DNA of 59,959 nucleotides, taken from JBBQER01 sp052148155 (GTDB lineage Bacteria > Actinomycetota > Acidimicrobiia > IMCC26256 > PALSA-610). The stretch lies in the NCBI GenBank assembly GCA_052148155.1, contig JBKQIY010000023.1, positions 1 through 59,959 of the forward strand. Direction: 5' to 3'. The notes under the pieces were generated by a model that was not told the origin of the DNA, ran no database searches, and was given only the letters and a program-made list of their open reading frames with translations. This document shows, piece after piece, positions 52,404-59,959 of this stretch. Made by a program: the position numbers and the translations under genes. Numbering within the stretch: position 1 is the first letter of the stretch; the number at the start of each line of letters is the position of its first letter.

Positions 52404-54823
52404 TGGGCGCGCCCGCAGCCGTTCGCGGGTCGTCCCAGACGACCGCGGGCGAGGTATTCGCCCCCGATGACATCGTCGGCTATCGACGTTCGCCGAGCGA
52501 CGTTGTTCGCCTGATCCTTTTCGGCGTCGCGACCGTCGCATTGTTCGGGCTCACGCGCTGGGGCGAACGCACCCTCCTCGCGTTAGAGAGTGATGTTGTC
52601 GCGCTGTTCGGCGGGCTGAACCCGTCGGTCGAACATGCGCTGAGTCAGATGCTCTCCGTCGCGGCAGGCATCGTGGGTGTGGCGGTGTACGTGCCCCCGC
52701 TCCTGTTGAAGCGTTATCGGCTGATCGGCTACATCGTCGTCGCGAACCTTGCCACGGCGCTCCTCGTGTGGGGAGCGACGGCGTGGCTGGATCAAGCCGT
52801 CTCGCGGTCGCTGCTGGCAACGGTCGTCGACCGACTCGGTGTCACGTCGCAAGCCTCACTGAACCTTTGGACGCTCGCGCAACTCACGTCGTCGTTCGTC
52901 ATACTGGCCCCGTTCGTGGGCCGGCGGTGGCGACAGGCCGGCTTGGTGCTCCTCGCCGTGTTCGTGGTGGGTCGCATCGTGCTCGTGTCCGGTCTGCCCG
53001 CAGAGCTCTTCTTGGTCGTCGCCATCGGTGCGACGGTCGGCATCGCGGTGCTCCTCGCGTTCGGTCGTCCCAATCGGCGACCGACCGTGGAAGCGGTACG
53101 GGCGGCGCTCGCGTCGAGCGCGTTGACTTCCGTCGCGCTCCAGCCGTACGCGCTGGGCGTGCGCGGTGCCCGGTGGTACGTCGCGACCGTCGCCGACGGT
53201 GCACGATTCCTGGTCAAGGTGCTCAGCCCCGACGAGCGTTCGGTCGATCTTCTCTATCGCACTTACCGATACCTGCGTCTGAAGAACGTCGGCGACGAAC
53301 GACCGTTCTCATCGCTGCGTCGATCGATCGAACATGAGGCGCTCGTCGCGCTCCAGGCGCGAGACGTCGGCGCGAGCACGCCTCGCATGCGCGCCATTGC
53401 CGAGGTAGGCGAGGACTCGATGCTCATCGCTTACGAGATGGTCGACGCGCGTCGCCTCGACCACGTCGATGGCCATGACGTCTCGGATCGGTTCCTGCGC
53501 GAACTGTGGTCGCAGATCACCTGCTTGCGAGAACACCGCATCGCCCATCGCGACCTTCGGCGGGCCAACGTACTCATTGACGCAGACGAACGGCCGTGGC
53601 TCACCGGGTTCGCGTTCAGTGAGATCGCCGCGAGCGACGACCAACTCGACGGTGACATCGCGCAACTTCTGGCCGCCCTCTCGCTCACGGTCGGCGCAGA
53701 CCGTTCCGTGACCAGTGCCGTCGAGACGCTCGGTCCACACACGATCGGGGCCGCTCTCCCGCGGCTGCAGCCCAACGCGCTGAGCGACTCGACCCGAGCC
53801 GCGCTCAAGGCGCATCCGAGCCTCCTGGGCGAGCTCCAGGACACGGTCGCGCAACAGTGCGGAGTGAGCGAACCGAGCTACGTCCCCCTCGAGCGGATCA
53901 GCAAACAGCGCATTTTCACCGCGGCGATGCTTGTGGCCGTCACCTACTTCCTCCTTCCGCAGCTGACAGACCTGCCGGGAATTACCCGCGAGATCGCTGC
54001 CGCCCACTGGAGCTGGGTCCCGCTCGTCTTGGTGTTCTCGGCCTTGACCTACGTCGCGGCCGCGCTCGCGATTGGTGGCTCCGTGCCTACCCGTCTACGC
54101 GCCGTCCCGACGTTGCTCACCCAACTCGCGGCCTCGTTCGCAAGCAACCTCGCGCCCGCGGGTGTCGGCGGTATGGCCCTCAACGTGCGATACCTGCGCA
54201 AGTCCGGCGTAGAAGCGCCAGTGGCGGCCTCGGGCATCGGACTCAACACAGCCGCGGGTTTCGCGGTGCACCTCGGACTCATCCTCGTCTTCTTCACATG
54301 GGCAGGGCGATCCGCGGTCGCCTCAATCTCAGTGCCTCGCCCCTCCGAAATCGCCCTCGGCATCGCCGTAGTCGCGGTATGCGCGACGGCTGCCCTTGCG
54401 ATACCCACGATCCGCGAAGCGCTGGCGACCAAACTCATACCCGCGCTCCGCGGCGTACTGCGGGGCCTCGTCGCGGTGATTCGCAGCCCCGCCAAGATCG
54501 CACTCCTGCTCGGCGGCTCCGCGGCTGTCACGCTCACCTACGTCCTCGCCATCTACTTCTCGACCGTCGCCTTCGGAGGCAACCTCAACCTCGCCCAAGT
54601 CGGCGCCGTCTACCTAGCCGGTTCCGCCATCGCCGCAGCCGCCCCCACTCCCGGTGGACTCGGCGCGCTCGAAGCAGCGGTGATCGCCGGTCTCGTCGGA
54701 GCCGGAATGCCCGCCACCGCGGCAGTACCTGCAGTGTTCCTCTTCCGGCTCGCCACCTACTGGCTCCCCATCCTCCCGGGCTGGATCGCGTTCAACTACC
54801 TCCGCCGAGCAGACTTCGTCTAG
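52403..54823 (+). CDS. Membrane fusion: N-terminal TM region, kinase-like domain, flippase-like domain
   Basis: About 806 aa in three parts. Residues ~35-235 hold six or so hydrophobic segments. Residues ~245-490 resemble an APH/Ser-Thr kinase: HRDLRRANVL at about 382 is intact, but the following metal-binding DFG region reads WLTGFAFSE, with Asp replaced. Residues ~515-800 are an LPG-synthase-TM/UPF0104 flippase-like domain (FASNLAPAGVGGMALNVRYLR, PTPGGLGALEAAVIAGL). A member of a known actinobacterial fusion type of unknown substrate. Start uncertain: ATG 52403, overlapping the small frame, is used. A second UPF0104 protein lies at 13376. Confidence 0.78.
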   Translation: MGAPAAVRGSSQTTAGEVFAPDDIVGYRRSPSDVVRLILFGVATVALFGLTRWGERTLLALESDVVALFGGLNPSVEHALSQMLSVAAGIVGVAVYVPPLLLKRYRLIGYIVVANLATALLVWGATAWLDQAVSRSLLATVVDRLGVTSQASLNLWTLAQLTSSFVILAPFVGRRWRQAGLVLLAVFVVGRIVLVSGLPAELFLVVAIGATVGIAVLLAFGRPNRRPTVEAVRAALASSALTSVALQPYALGVRGARWYVATVADGARFLVKVLSPDERSVDLLYRTYRYLRLKNVGDERPFSSLRRSIEHEALVALQARDVGASTPRMRAIAEVGEDSMLIAYEMVDARRLDHVDGHDVSDRFLRELWSQITCLREHRIAHRDLRRANVLIDADERPWLTGFAFSEIAASDDQLDGDIAQLLAALSLTVGADRSVTSAVETLGPHTIGAALPRLQPNALSDSTRAALKAHPSLLGELQDTVAQQCGVSEPSYVPLERISKQRIFTAAMLVAVTYFLLPQLTDLPGITREIAAAHWSWVPLVLVFSALTYVAAALAIGGSVPTRLRAVPTLLTQLAASFASNLAPAGVGGMALNVRYLRKSGVEAPVAASGIGLNTAAGFAVHLGLILVFFTWAGRSAVASISVPRPSEIALGIAVVAVCATAALAIPTIREALATKLIPALRGVLRGLVAVIRSPAKIALLLGGSAAVTLTYVLAIYFSTVAFGGNLNLAQVGAVYLAGSAIAAAAPTPGGLGALEAAVIAGLVGAGMPATAAVPAVFLFRLATYWLPILPGWIAFNYLRRADFV

Positions 54824-55026
54824 AGGTCATAACGCCCGCGTCCCGGACAACGCGCGGCGGGAGTTACCGAGCGCCGGGACCGAGACGTTCGCGATCGTGG
54901 ACCGATCGGCATCACTTCGGGGGACGGGCATTCTGGCGCGGCGGCCGCGCAGAGCACGGAGCGCCGAACGAACAGTTACGCGCTCCGTGGGATCGTCTTC
55001 CCGGTGGCCCAATCGAGTTCGCGTAG

Positions 55027-55184
55027 GTGCGCCTACTCAGGCTCCGGACCTTCACGGCAAACCTCCGAGCTCGACATTTCTACGGACGTCACGCCTTCGT
55101 TGCAACAGGTTTGACGCTGGCGACAACGAGGAAGGTGCCCTCGACGTTTGTGACGAGTGGTTGCCTTCCGCTGAAGTCCTGTAA
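55027..55184 (+). pseudogene. Remnant of a GNAT acetyltransferase C-terminus
   Basis: One frame reads LRTFTANLRARHFYGRHAFVA, the acetyl-CoA-binding helix end of GNAT proteins (usually NxxARxFYERHGF). A second frame continues with GDNEEGALDVCDEWLP, the matching family ending. A frameshift separates them near 55120, and no N-terminal GNAT domain is found upstream. Confidence 0.7.
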
Positions 55185-55213
55185 ACGTCCGGTCAGCGCG
55201 CGCATCTCGTCAC

Positions 55214-55219
55214 TAAGGT
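55214..55219 (+). promoter_or_regulatory. -10 box TAAGGT for the VOC gene
   Basis: Eight bases before ATG 55228; near-leaderless. Confidence 0.5.
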
Positions 55220-55227
55220 CGCAACTG

Positions 55228-55662
55228 ATGCTTGTGCCGGAGCTGGATGTCACCGCGCTCGCCACATCATTGCGTTTCTACGCTGAGGTACTCGAGTTCC
55301 GGATACTGTTCGAGCGGTCTGCGGAGCGTTTCGCGTATCTCGAGTGCGACGGCGTCGAGCTGATGATCCAAGAAGCTGCCGGACCGGGCCGCCGGTTCCG
55401 CACCGCTCCGCTCGAGCGCCCGTGTGGTCGCGGCGTTAACTTCCAGCTCCGCGTCGAGGACGTCGATGCAGTGCACGCCCGAGCCGTTGAGGCAGGCGTC
55501 AACATCGTTGTGCCGATCGAGGAGCGCTGGTACCGGGTTGACGTCGCCGAGAGCGGCGGCCGCTGGCAGGTGAAAGGACCAGCCGAGGCCGGCAACCGTC
55601 AGTTCGTTCTCGCTGATCCCGATGGCTATCTGTGGCGTCCGTTCCGCGACCTCGGCATGTGA
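55228..55662 (+). CDS. VOC-superfamily (bleomycin-resistance/glyoxalase-like) protein
   Basis: 144 aa. Two beta-alpha-beta-beta-beta halves: LDVTALATSLRFYAEVLEF, FAYLECDGVELMIQEA, NFQLRVEDVDAVHARAVEAG and FVLADPDGYLWRPF. The metal ligands of true glyoxalases are not all present, closer to drug-binding BLMA-type proteins. No enzyme neighbour; ligand unknown. Confidence 0.82.
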   Translation: MLVPELDVTALATSLRFYAEVLEFRILFERSAERFAYLECDGVELMIQEAAGPGRRFRTAPLERPCGRGVNFQLRVEDVDAVHARAVEAGVNIVVPIEERWYRVDVAESGGRWQVKGPAEAGNRQFVLADPDGYLWRPFRDLGM

Positions 55663-55884
55663 CCAGCGATGCTTTGAGCCTGCGCGGCGGAACCCGGCGA
55701 CGCGTCGTCGTCCGATGCTGATCCGATTCGAGTCTTGCTCGCAGCCCGTCCGTATACGCCGCCGGCTCCGCGACGTTCGCGATCGCTGGCGTTGCGCGGT
55801 ACTCGGATGGTCGACCGCTTCGACGTTCGGCGGAAAACCAGTCGGTTGCTGGAGGCCAGCAGAACCTGATCGCCTCAGCTGTGG

Positions 55885-56235
55885 TCAGGCTCGCGCAGGA
55901 GCGCGGCGACGCGTCTTCGTCGCTCGAACCGCGGGTAGCCCGGTCCGTCGCGCCGGTCTGATTGTCCAGTCGATCCGGACGCCGAGGGCGGCTGCATACC
56001 GGGCGACCGTCGACAGCCTGGTGTCGGCACCGGACTCGAAGCGCGTGACCTGACCCTGGCTCGTACCCATGCGTTCGGCGATCGCGACCTGGGTGACGCC
56101 GGCGGCGCGTCGGCAGTCGGCGAGCTCGCGCGCAAGCTCGCGGCGCTGGAGCGCCGCGGCGACGCGCAGATCGATGTCGGGGTCGTCGACTGCGAGCTCG
56201 TCGATGAGCGTATCGAGGTCGTCTTTGCGAGCCAT
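55885..56235 (-). CDS. XRE-family HTH protein
   Basis: 116 aa. An acidic N-terminal helix (DDLDTLIDELAVDDPDIDL), an HTH (GVTQVAIAERMGTSQGQVTRFES), then ARYAAALGVRIDWTI and a basic tail. The layout is like HigA/MqsA-type antitoxins, but no toxin gene is visible on either side. ATG 56235 with TATGCT 6 bases upstream. Confidence 0.85.
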   Translation of the reverse strand: MARKDDLDTLIDELAVDDPDIDLRVAAALQRRELARELADCRRAAGVTQVAIAERMGTSQGQVTRFESGADTRLSTVARYAAALGVRIDWTIRPARRTGLPAVRATKTRRRAPARA

Positions 56236-56241
56236 AACTCC

Positions 56242-56247
56242 AGCATA
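56242..56247 (-). promoter_or_regulatory. -10 box TATGCT for the XRE gene
   Basis: Six bases from ATG 56235; leaderless spacing. Confidence 0.5.
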
Positions 56248-56676
56248 ACCCAGATTTGAGTTATTTGGTTCGGGCGCGCGCACATTTTGGTAGTCGACCG
56301 CGAAGTGTCGACGGCCTGTGTCGACGCCCGTGGAAACGTATCGGTCGATCGCAATGTTGGCCTGCGACACACCACGGTGGTCTCACGGTTCCTCGATCGG
56401 CTGTCCTGTGGGCACACCACGGCCGACTTTGACGACGCAACCAAACAGTCGACAAGAACGACGGCGCGCGTTCTCCGCCGTTCGTTCGTACACGTGCATC
56501 GTCGGTAGCGCGCGTCTCACACGTATTACGACCTGCGCTCTCTCGAGAGCCGGGTATCGGAATGGAACCGATGACCTGGGCCAAGTGCCGCGGGGAGGAA
56601 AATCAGTAGCCGATTACTGATGTCTGCCAGGGGTGTCGTCCGTACGCTCCGCGATGACCGCGATGACGTGTCTTCG
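56248..56676. other. Intergenic region with tRNA T-arm-like and hairpin elements
   Basis: On the minus strand ATCGG-TTCCATT-CCGAT (56556-56572) followed by ACCCGGC looks like a tRNA T-arm and acceptor strand with one changed loop base. ATCAGTA-GCCGAT-TACTGAT (56602-56621) is a 7-base-stem hairpin. They do not fold into a full tRNA. No gene seen. Confidence 0.45.
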
Positions 56677-56700
56677 ATGATGCGGAACGGATGGTGCGAC

Positions 56701-59700
56701 ATGACACCCAAGCGCAGTGCAGGCGCCAATGAGGCAGGTGCCAACGCGAACCGGATCGTCGGACCTGGGGCGGTCGGTTCGAGGTTGAGGGGGCGGCGGG
56801 TGCTGGGCGGACGGTCGAGGTCCTGGGTGGTTGTGGTTGTCGTGACGGCAGTCGTGTTGAGTGGTGTCGGCGCGCATGGCGCTCAGGCCGCGACTTCGGG
56901 CGGAGTCGCCGAGGTCTACCAGGTGGTGACGACGCCGACGTCGATGAACGCGATCAGCCCGGACGGTCAGTGGGCCGTCGGCGACGCGCAAAGCAGCCTG
57001 TTTCAGTTGACCGACGACAGCATCGGCACGCAGACGACGTTCCCGGCCGGCTTCTACGGGTTTGCCGTTAACGACTCCGGTGTCGTTGCTGGATCGGACA
57101 ACGGGCTCCCCGCCATCTACGACAACGGCACGATCGACGTTCCGACCGCGCCCGCCACCTACCCGGACGGCACTGCGGCGCCGGCTCAGCCGACTGGCTA
57201 TTTCCAGGCGATCAACGACGCGGGTCTGGCAGTCGGCAAGGCCGGCTACGGCATCGCCGGAAACGAGACGAGTTTCTCGTACCTCACCTACCTGTACCCG
57301 CCGGGCTGCAACGCGTACAACCCGGCCGCGGGCGACATCTGTACGACAAACGAAGCGGTGGGCGTCAACGCCAGCGGCACGATCGTCGCCCCGAGCGAAG
57401 ATGGATATGCGACCTGGAATGGCGGCGGCGGCGTCGGTTCGGACACGCCGTTGGCGGTGCCTCCCGGACTTGACCAGATCAGCTTGCAAGGCAACGCCGG
57501 AGCCGACTTCGTCAACGATTCCGGCGTCGTGCTCGTCGGCGGCAACACCTCCGGCCAAGACACCGCCAACATCGAGTCGGCGTGCTACACGTCGGACAGC
57601 GGATCGCTCACCCTCGTCACGAGCAACTCCAATCGGGTCGACGGCACCAACTGTGTCGGGATCAACGCTGCCGGCACCGTTGTCGGCGAGATCCATCCGT
57701 CGAGCAACGTCCCAACCGAGGCGTTCGTCTGGACGCCCGGCGGGGGCGTGTCGCTGCTGAGCAACCTCATCGGCACCCAAGCCACGACGCTCAGCCTTAC
57801 CGCGGCGTACGGCATCTCCAACACTGGCGTCATCGTGGGTGCCTCGTCGGGCGCGGGCGGCGGGTATATCGCCTTCCCCGCGTATCGGATCACCGGCCAG
57901 GTCACCGATACTGGCGCCAACCCGGTGTCGGGTGTGACCGTCACCGCGACCGCGACAAGCGCGACCGCGCCCGCGGCGACGGCAACGACGGACGCCAACG
58001 GCGACTACGAACTCGACGTCGTCCCGGGCGTCTATACCGTCGCGCTCGCCGGGCTCGCGACCGGTCTGCGTTCGGATCCGCTGAACGCGGTTGCGGACAC
58101 GACGACCGCCGACACGGCCGCGAACTTCGTCGTCACTGACGGGCCGGTCGTGCAAAGCCTGAGCCCGACCAGCGGTCCGATCACCAACGCCGGCACCGTC
58201 ACCGTCAACGGCGCCGGGTTCGGCACCACCGGAAGTGCCGACACCGTGCAGTTCTGCGCGGTCGGCACCACAACCTGCCTCCCCGGCACCGGCGTGACCG
58301 TCGCGTCAGATAGCTCGCTCACCGTCACCCCACCAGCCGACGCGACCAGCCTGCTCCCCACCGGACAACCCGACGTCGTCGTCGACGTGATCGTCACCGA
58401 CACCAACGGCAACCCCAACCTCAAAGGCGCAAGCGACCGCTACCAGTTCGACAGTCTCGGCGTCACCGGTGTGAACCCGACCACCGCCAATCCGACCCAG
58501 CCGATTCCCATCACCGTCTCCGGGTTCGGGTTCAGCCTCGCAGGACAGGGTTCAGTCTCGGTCGGCTTCTACTCCCACGCCACCGGTCAACTCGTTGCCA
58601 CCGCCTCGGCGGTCAACGTGAGCAACGACGGCACCATCACCGCTACGACTCCCACCGTCTTGATCCCGACCGGGCTCACGCAACTCGTGACCGACGTGCG
58701 GGTCACCGTGAACGGCGTCACCAGCCCGGTCAACGCCGGTCCCAACGGGAACGACACATTCACCTTCACTCCCTTCACCGGTCCGAGTGTGACGAGTCTG
58801 TCGCAGACTTCGGGACCGATCGCCGGAGGGACGCAACTCACCATCAACGGCAGCGGCTTCACCGGAGCAATCGACGTTCAATTCATCGCGTCGAACGCCA
58901 GTACCACCGGCGTTGGTGCTCCTCAGTTCGTATCGGCGTCCGATACGCAGATCGTGATCAAGGTTCCGCCACAAAACCCAGCCGATCTCACCTTCAACGC
59001 GCTTTTGACCGACGTGGAAGTCGACGTCACCCGCCCCGACAACAGCAGCGCTTCGAGCCCAGCCGTGCCCGCCGACCACTTCACCTACACCGGTCCGATC
59101 GTGACGAGTCTGTCGCAGACTTCGGGACCGATCGCCGGAGGGACGCAACTCACCATCAACGGCAGCGGCTTCACCGGAGTAACCGGCGTGTACTTCCTCG
59201 GGCCTTCACCTTCAGGAAACGTTCTCGCCGAAGTGGGCGTTGCCGCGTTCGTGTCGCCCCCGTCCGATTCGCAAATCGTGATCAAGGTTCCCCCAGCAGA
59301 CCCCGCGGAGCTCACCAACAACGCTCTTTTGACCGACGTGGACGTCGAAGTCACCGCCCCAGGCTTCAACAGCACCGTTCAGAGCGAAACCGTCCCCGCC
59401 GACCAGTTCACCTACACCGGTAACGTCGCGCCTCCGTGCGGCATCCTCAATGACTGTCAAGGAGCTGTTAGCAACGGCCCGACGAGTTCGGCGGTCGCGA
59501 CGAGCACCAGTCCGACGGGATCGATCACTGCGACTGGCTCAGGTGTCGGCGGGATCACGGTCGGCCGCTACCCGAGCAACCCTGCCGGCACGCCCACCTT
59601 CAGCGCCGCTGGCTCGTTCTTCGACGTGAGTGTGTCCAGCCCGAACAGCTTCACTGCGGCAACAATCCAGGACTGTGATCTTTTGGGTGGGAACAGCGCG

Positions 59701-59959
59701 CAATGGTGGAACCCGGTCGCCAACGGCGGTGCCGGAGCGTGGCAGGCCGTTACGCCTGAGACCCTCAGTGCCGGGCCGCCTGCCTGCCTGACGATCACTG
59801 TGAACGCGACGAGCAGCCCAACGCTCGCCCAACTAACCGGAACCGTGTTCGCGATCGCGTTGGCGCCGACGAAGCTGTCGCTGCTGGGATTGCCGTTCCC
59901 GCTCCCAGCGCGCGTGCCCGTCGTCTACCTCGCGTCGGTCTCCAAGGGATCCGCCGCCG
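56701..59959 (+). CDS. Exported HAF-repeat and IPT/TIG surface protein, 3' end outside the window
   Basis: At least 1086 codons without a stop. A basic leader with a hydrophobic stretch (WVVVVVVTAVVLSGVG) ending AHGAQA-A is a signal peptide. Residues ~80-400 carry HAF-type repeats (ANDSGVVAG-like lines: INDAGLAVGKA, VNDSGVVLVGG, INAAGTVVGEI, ISNTGVIVGAS). Then a carboxypeptidase-regulatory-like domain (ITGQVTDTGANPVSGVTVTA) and four IPT/TIG domains (e.g. SLSPTSGPITNAGTVTVNG). A cell-surface or secreted adhesin-like protein is likely. ATG 56677 in frame is an alternative start. Confidence 0.85.
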   Translation, partial: MTPKRSAGANEAGANANRIVGPGAVGSRLRGRRVLGGRSRSWVVVVVVTAVVLSGVGAHGAQAATSGGVAEVYQVVTTPTSMNAISPDGQWAVGDAQSSLFQLTDDSIGTQTTFPAGFYGFAVNDSGVVAGSDNGLPAIYDNGTIDVPTAPATYPDGTAAPAQPTGYFQAINDAGLAVGKAGYGIAGNETSFSYLTYLYPPGCNAYNPAAGDICTTNEAVGVNASGTIVAPSEDGYATWNGGGGVGSDTPLAVPPGLDQISLQGNAGADFVNDSGVVLVGGNTSGQDTANIESACYTSDSGSLTLVTSNSNRVDGTNCVGINAAGTVVGEIHPSSNVPTEAFVWTPGGGVSLLSNLIGTQATTLSLTAAYGISNTGVIVGASSGAGGGYIAFPAYRITGQVTDTGANPVSGVTVTATATSATAPAATATTDANGDYELDVVPGVYTVALAGLATGLRSDPLNAVADTTTADTAANFVVTDGPVVQSLSPTSGPITNAGTVTVNGAGFGTTGSADTVQFCAVGTTTCLPGTGVTVASDSSLTVTPPADATSLLPTGQPDVVVDVIVTDTNGNPNLKGASDRYQFDSLGVTGVNPTTANPTQPIPITVSGFGFSLAGQGSVSVGFYSHATGQLVATASAVNVSNDGTITATTPTVLIPTGLTQLVTDVRVTVNGVTSPVNAGPNGNDTFTFTPFTGPSVTSLSQTSGPIAGGTQLTINGSGFTGAIDVQFIASNASTTGVGAPQFVSASDTQIVIKVPPQNPADLTFNALLTDVEVDVTRPDNSSASSPAVPADHFTYTGPIVTSLSQTSGPIAGGTQLTINGSGFTGVTGVYFLGPSPSGNVLAEVGVAAFVSPPSDSQIVIKVPPADPAELTNNALLTDVDVEVTAPGFNSTVQSETVPADQFTYTGNVAPPCGILNDCQGAVSNGPTSSAVATSTSPTGSITATGSGVGGITVGRYPSNPAGTPTFSAAGSFFDVSVSSPNSFTAATIQDCDLLGGNSAQWWNPVANGGAGAWQAVTPETLSAGPPACLTITVNATSSPTLAQLTGTVFAIALAPTKLSLLGLPFPLPARVPVVYLASVSKGSAA
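58789..58867 (+). repeat. 79-base direct repeat, copy 1 (TIG domain 3)
   Basis: Identical to 59101-59179; encodes VTSLSQTSGPIAGGTQLTI followed by NGSGFTG. The offset of 312 bases is exactly 104 codons, one domain. Confidence 0.95.
59101..59179 (+). repeat. 79-base direct repeat, copy 2 (TIG domain 4)
   Basis: Second exact copy, in the same reading frame of the surface-protein gene. Confidence 0.95.

Noticed and set aside
56549..56640. tRNA gene on the minus strand, possibly with a long variable arm
   Set aside because: The T-arm is good apart from one loop base, but no 5' acceptor partner is found and the upstream hairpin has a 6-base loop at the wrong distance.
56614..58155. Long minus-strand frame opposite the surface-protein gene
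   Set aside because: Arg/Asp/Val-rich antisense frame; the plus strand encodes a signal peptide and recognisable repeats.
1..59959. CRISPR arrays, insertion sequences, integrases or prophage genes
   Set aside because: No regularly spaced repeats, transposase motifs (DDE, IS termini) or phage structural genes were found on either strand.

Overview
The window is high-GC, gene-dense DNA from an actinobacterium. The evidence is a WhiB regulator, a DUF3263 protein, a PAC2-family protein, a GpgS-type glucosyl-3-phosphoglycerate synthase, HemQ, WS/DGAT, an F420-type nitroreductase-fold protein, a LytR_C protein, a stand-alone GroEL with a Gly/Met tail, and many promoters placed for leaderless mRNAs. 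The gene mix is compatible with an uncultured Acidimicrobiia-like lineage, but that placement is inference.

Layout. 0.1-4.4 kb, minus strand: moaA (C-terminus missing), a roughly 290-base array of consecutive hairpins, moeA-galU, and plsY. 4.5-6.8 kb, plus strand: a CIRCE operator in front of fmdB-mtnP, then a HAD hydrolase. 6.8-9.6 kb: tldD-tldE, with tldD frameshifted. 9.6-20.9 kb: small metabolic, lipid and regulatory genes (thioesterase-enoyl-CoA hydratase, a ThDP enzyme, a flippase-like membrane protein and PAP2 pair, LysR, WhiB, a phosphotransferase, a ClC channel, FAH, PAC2). 20.9-32.9 kb: hydrolases (M20, MBL, amidase), WS/DGAT, Nudix, a giant PAS/GAF/GGDEF/EAL protein, and hemQ with a NIL-domain protein. 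33.3-36.5 kb: groEL behind two tandem CIRCE sites, an Erm-like methyltransferase, and a DtxR-family regulator whose metal ligands look MntR-like. 36.6-38.4 kb: a SAM riboswitch (SAM-IV-like) in front of threonine synthase and a CysO-like sulfur carrier. 38.4-43.9 kb: a compatible-solute block (gpgS, glycerate kinase, treT, a GT20 synthase, otsB). 45.9-56.7 kb is looser and more accessory-like: long gaps, an ABC permease without an ATPase next to it, a lipoprotein, a pseudokinase-flippase fusion, a broken GNAT gene, a VOC protein and an XRE regulator. 56.7 kb to the end is an exported HAF/IPT-TIG repeat protein that runs off the window.

Regulation visible in the DNA. Two loci carry HrcA operators (groEL, and fmdB-mtnP). 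One transcript carries a SAM riboswitch (thrC-cysO). A LysR gene has a 10-bp-arm palindrome upstream. At least fifteen genes have a TANNNT -10 box ending 6-8 bases before the start codon, the spacing expected for leaderless transcription. Many neighbouring genes overlap as ATGA or GTGA, pointing to translational coupling.
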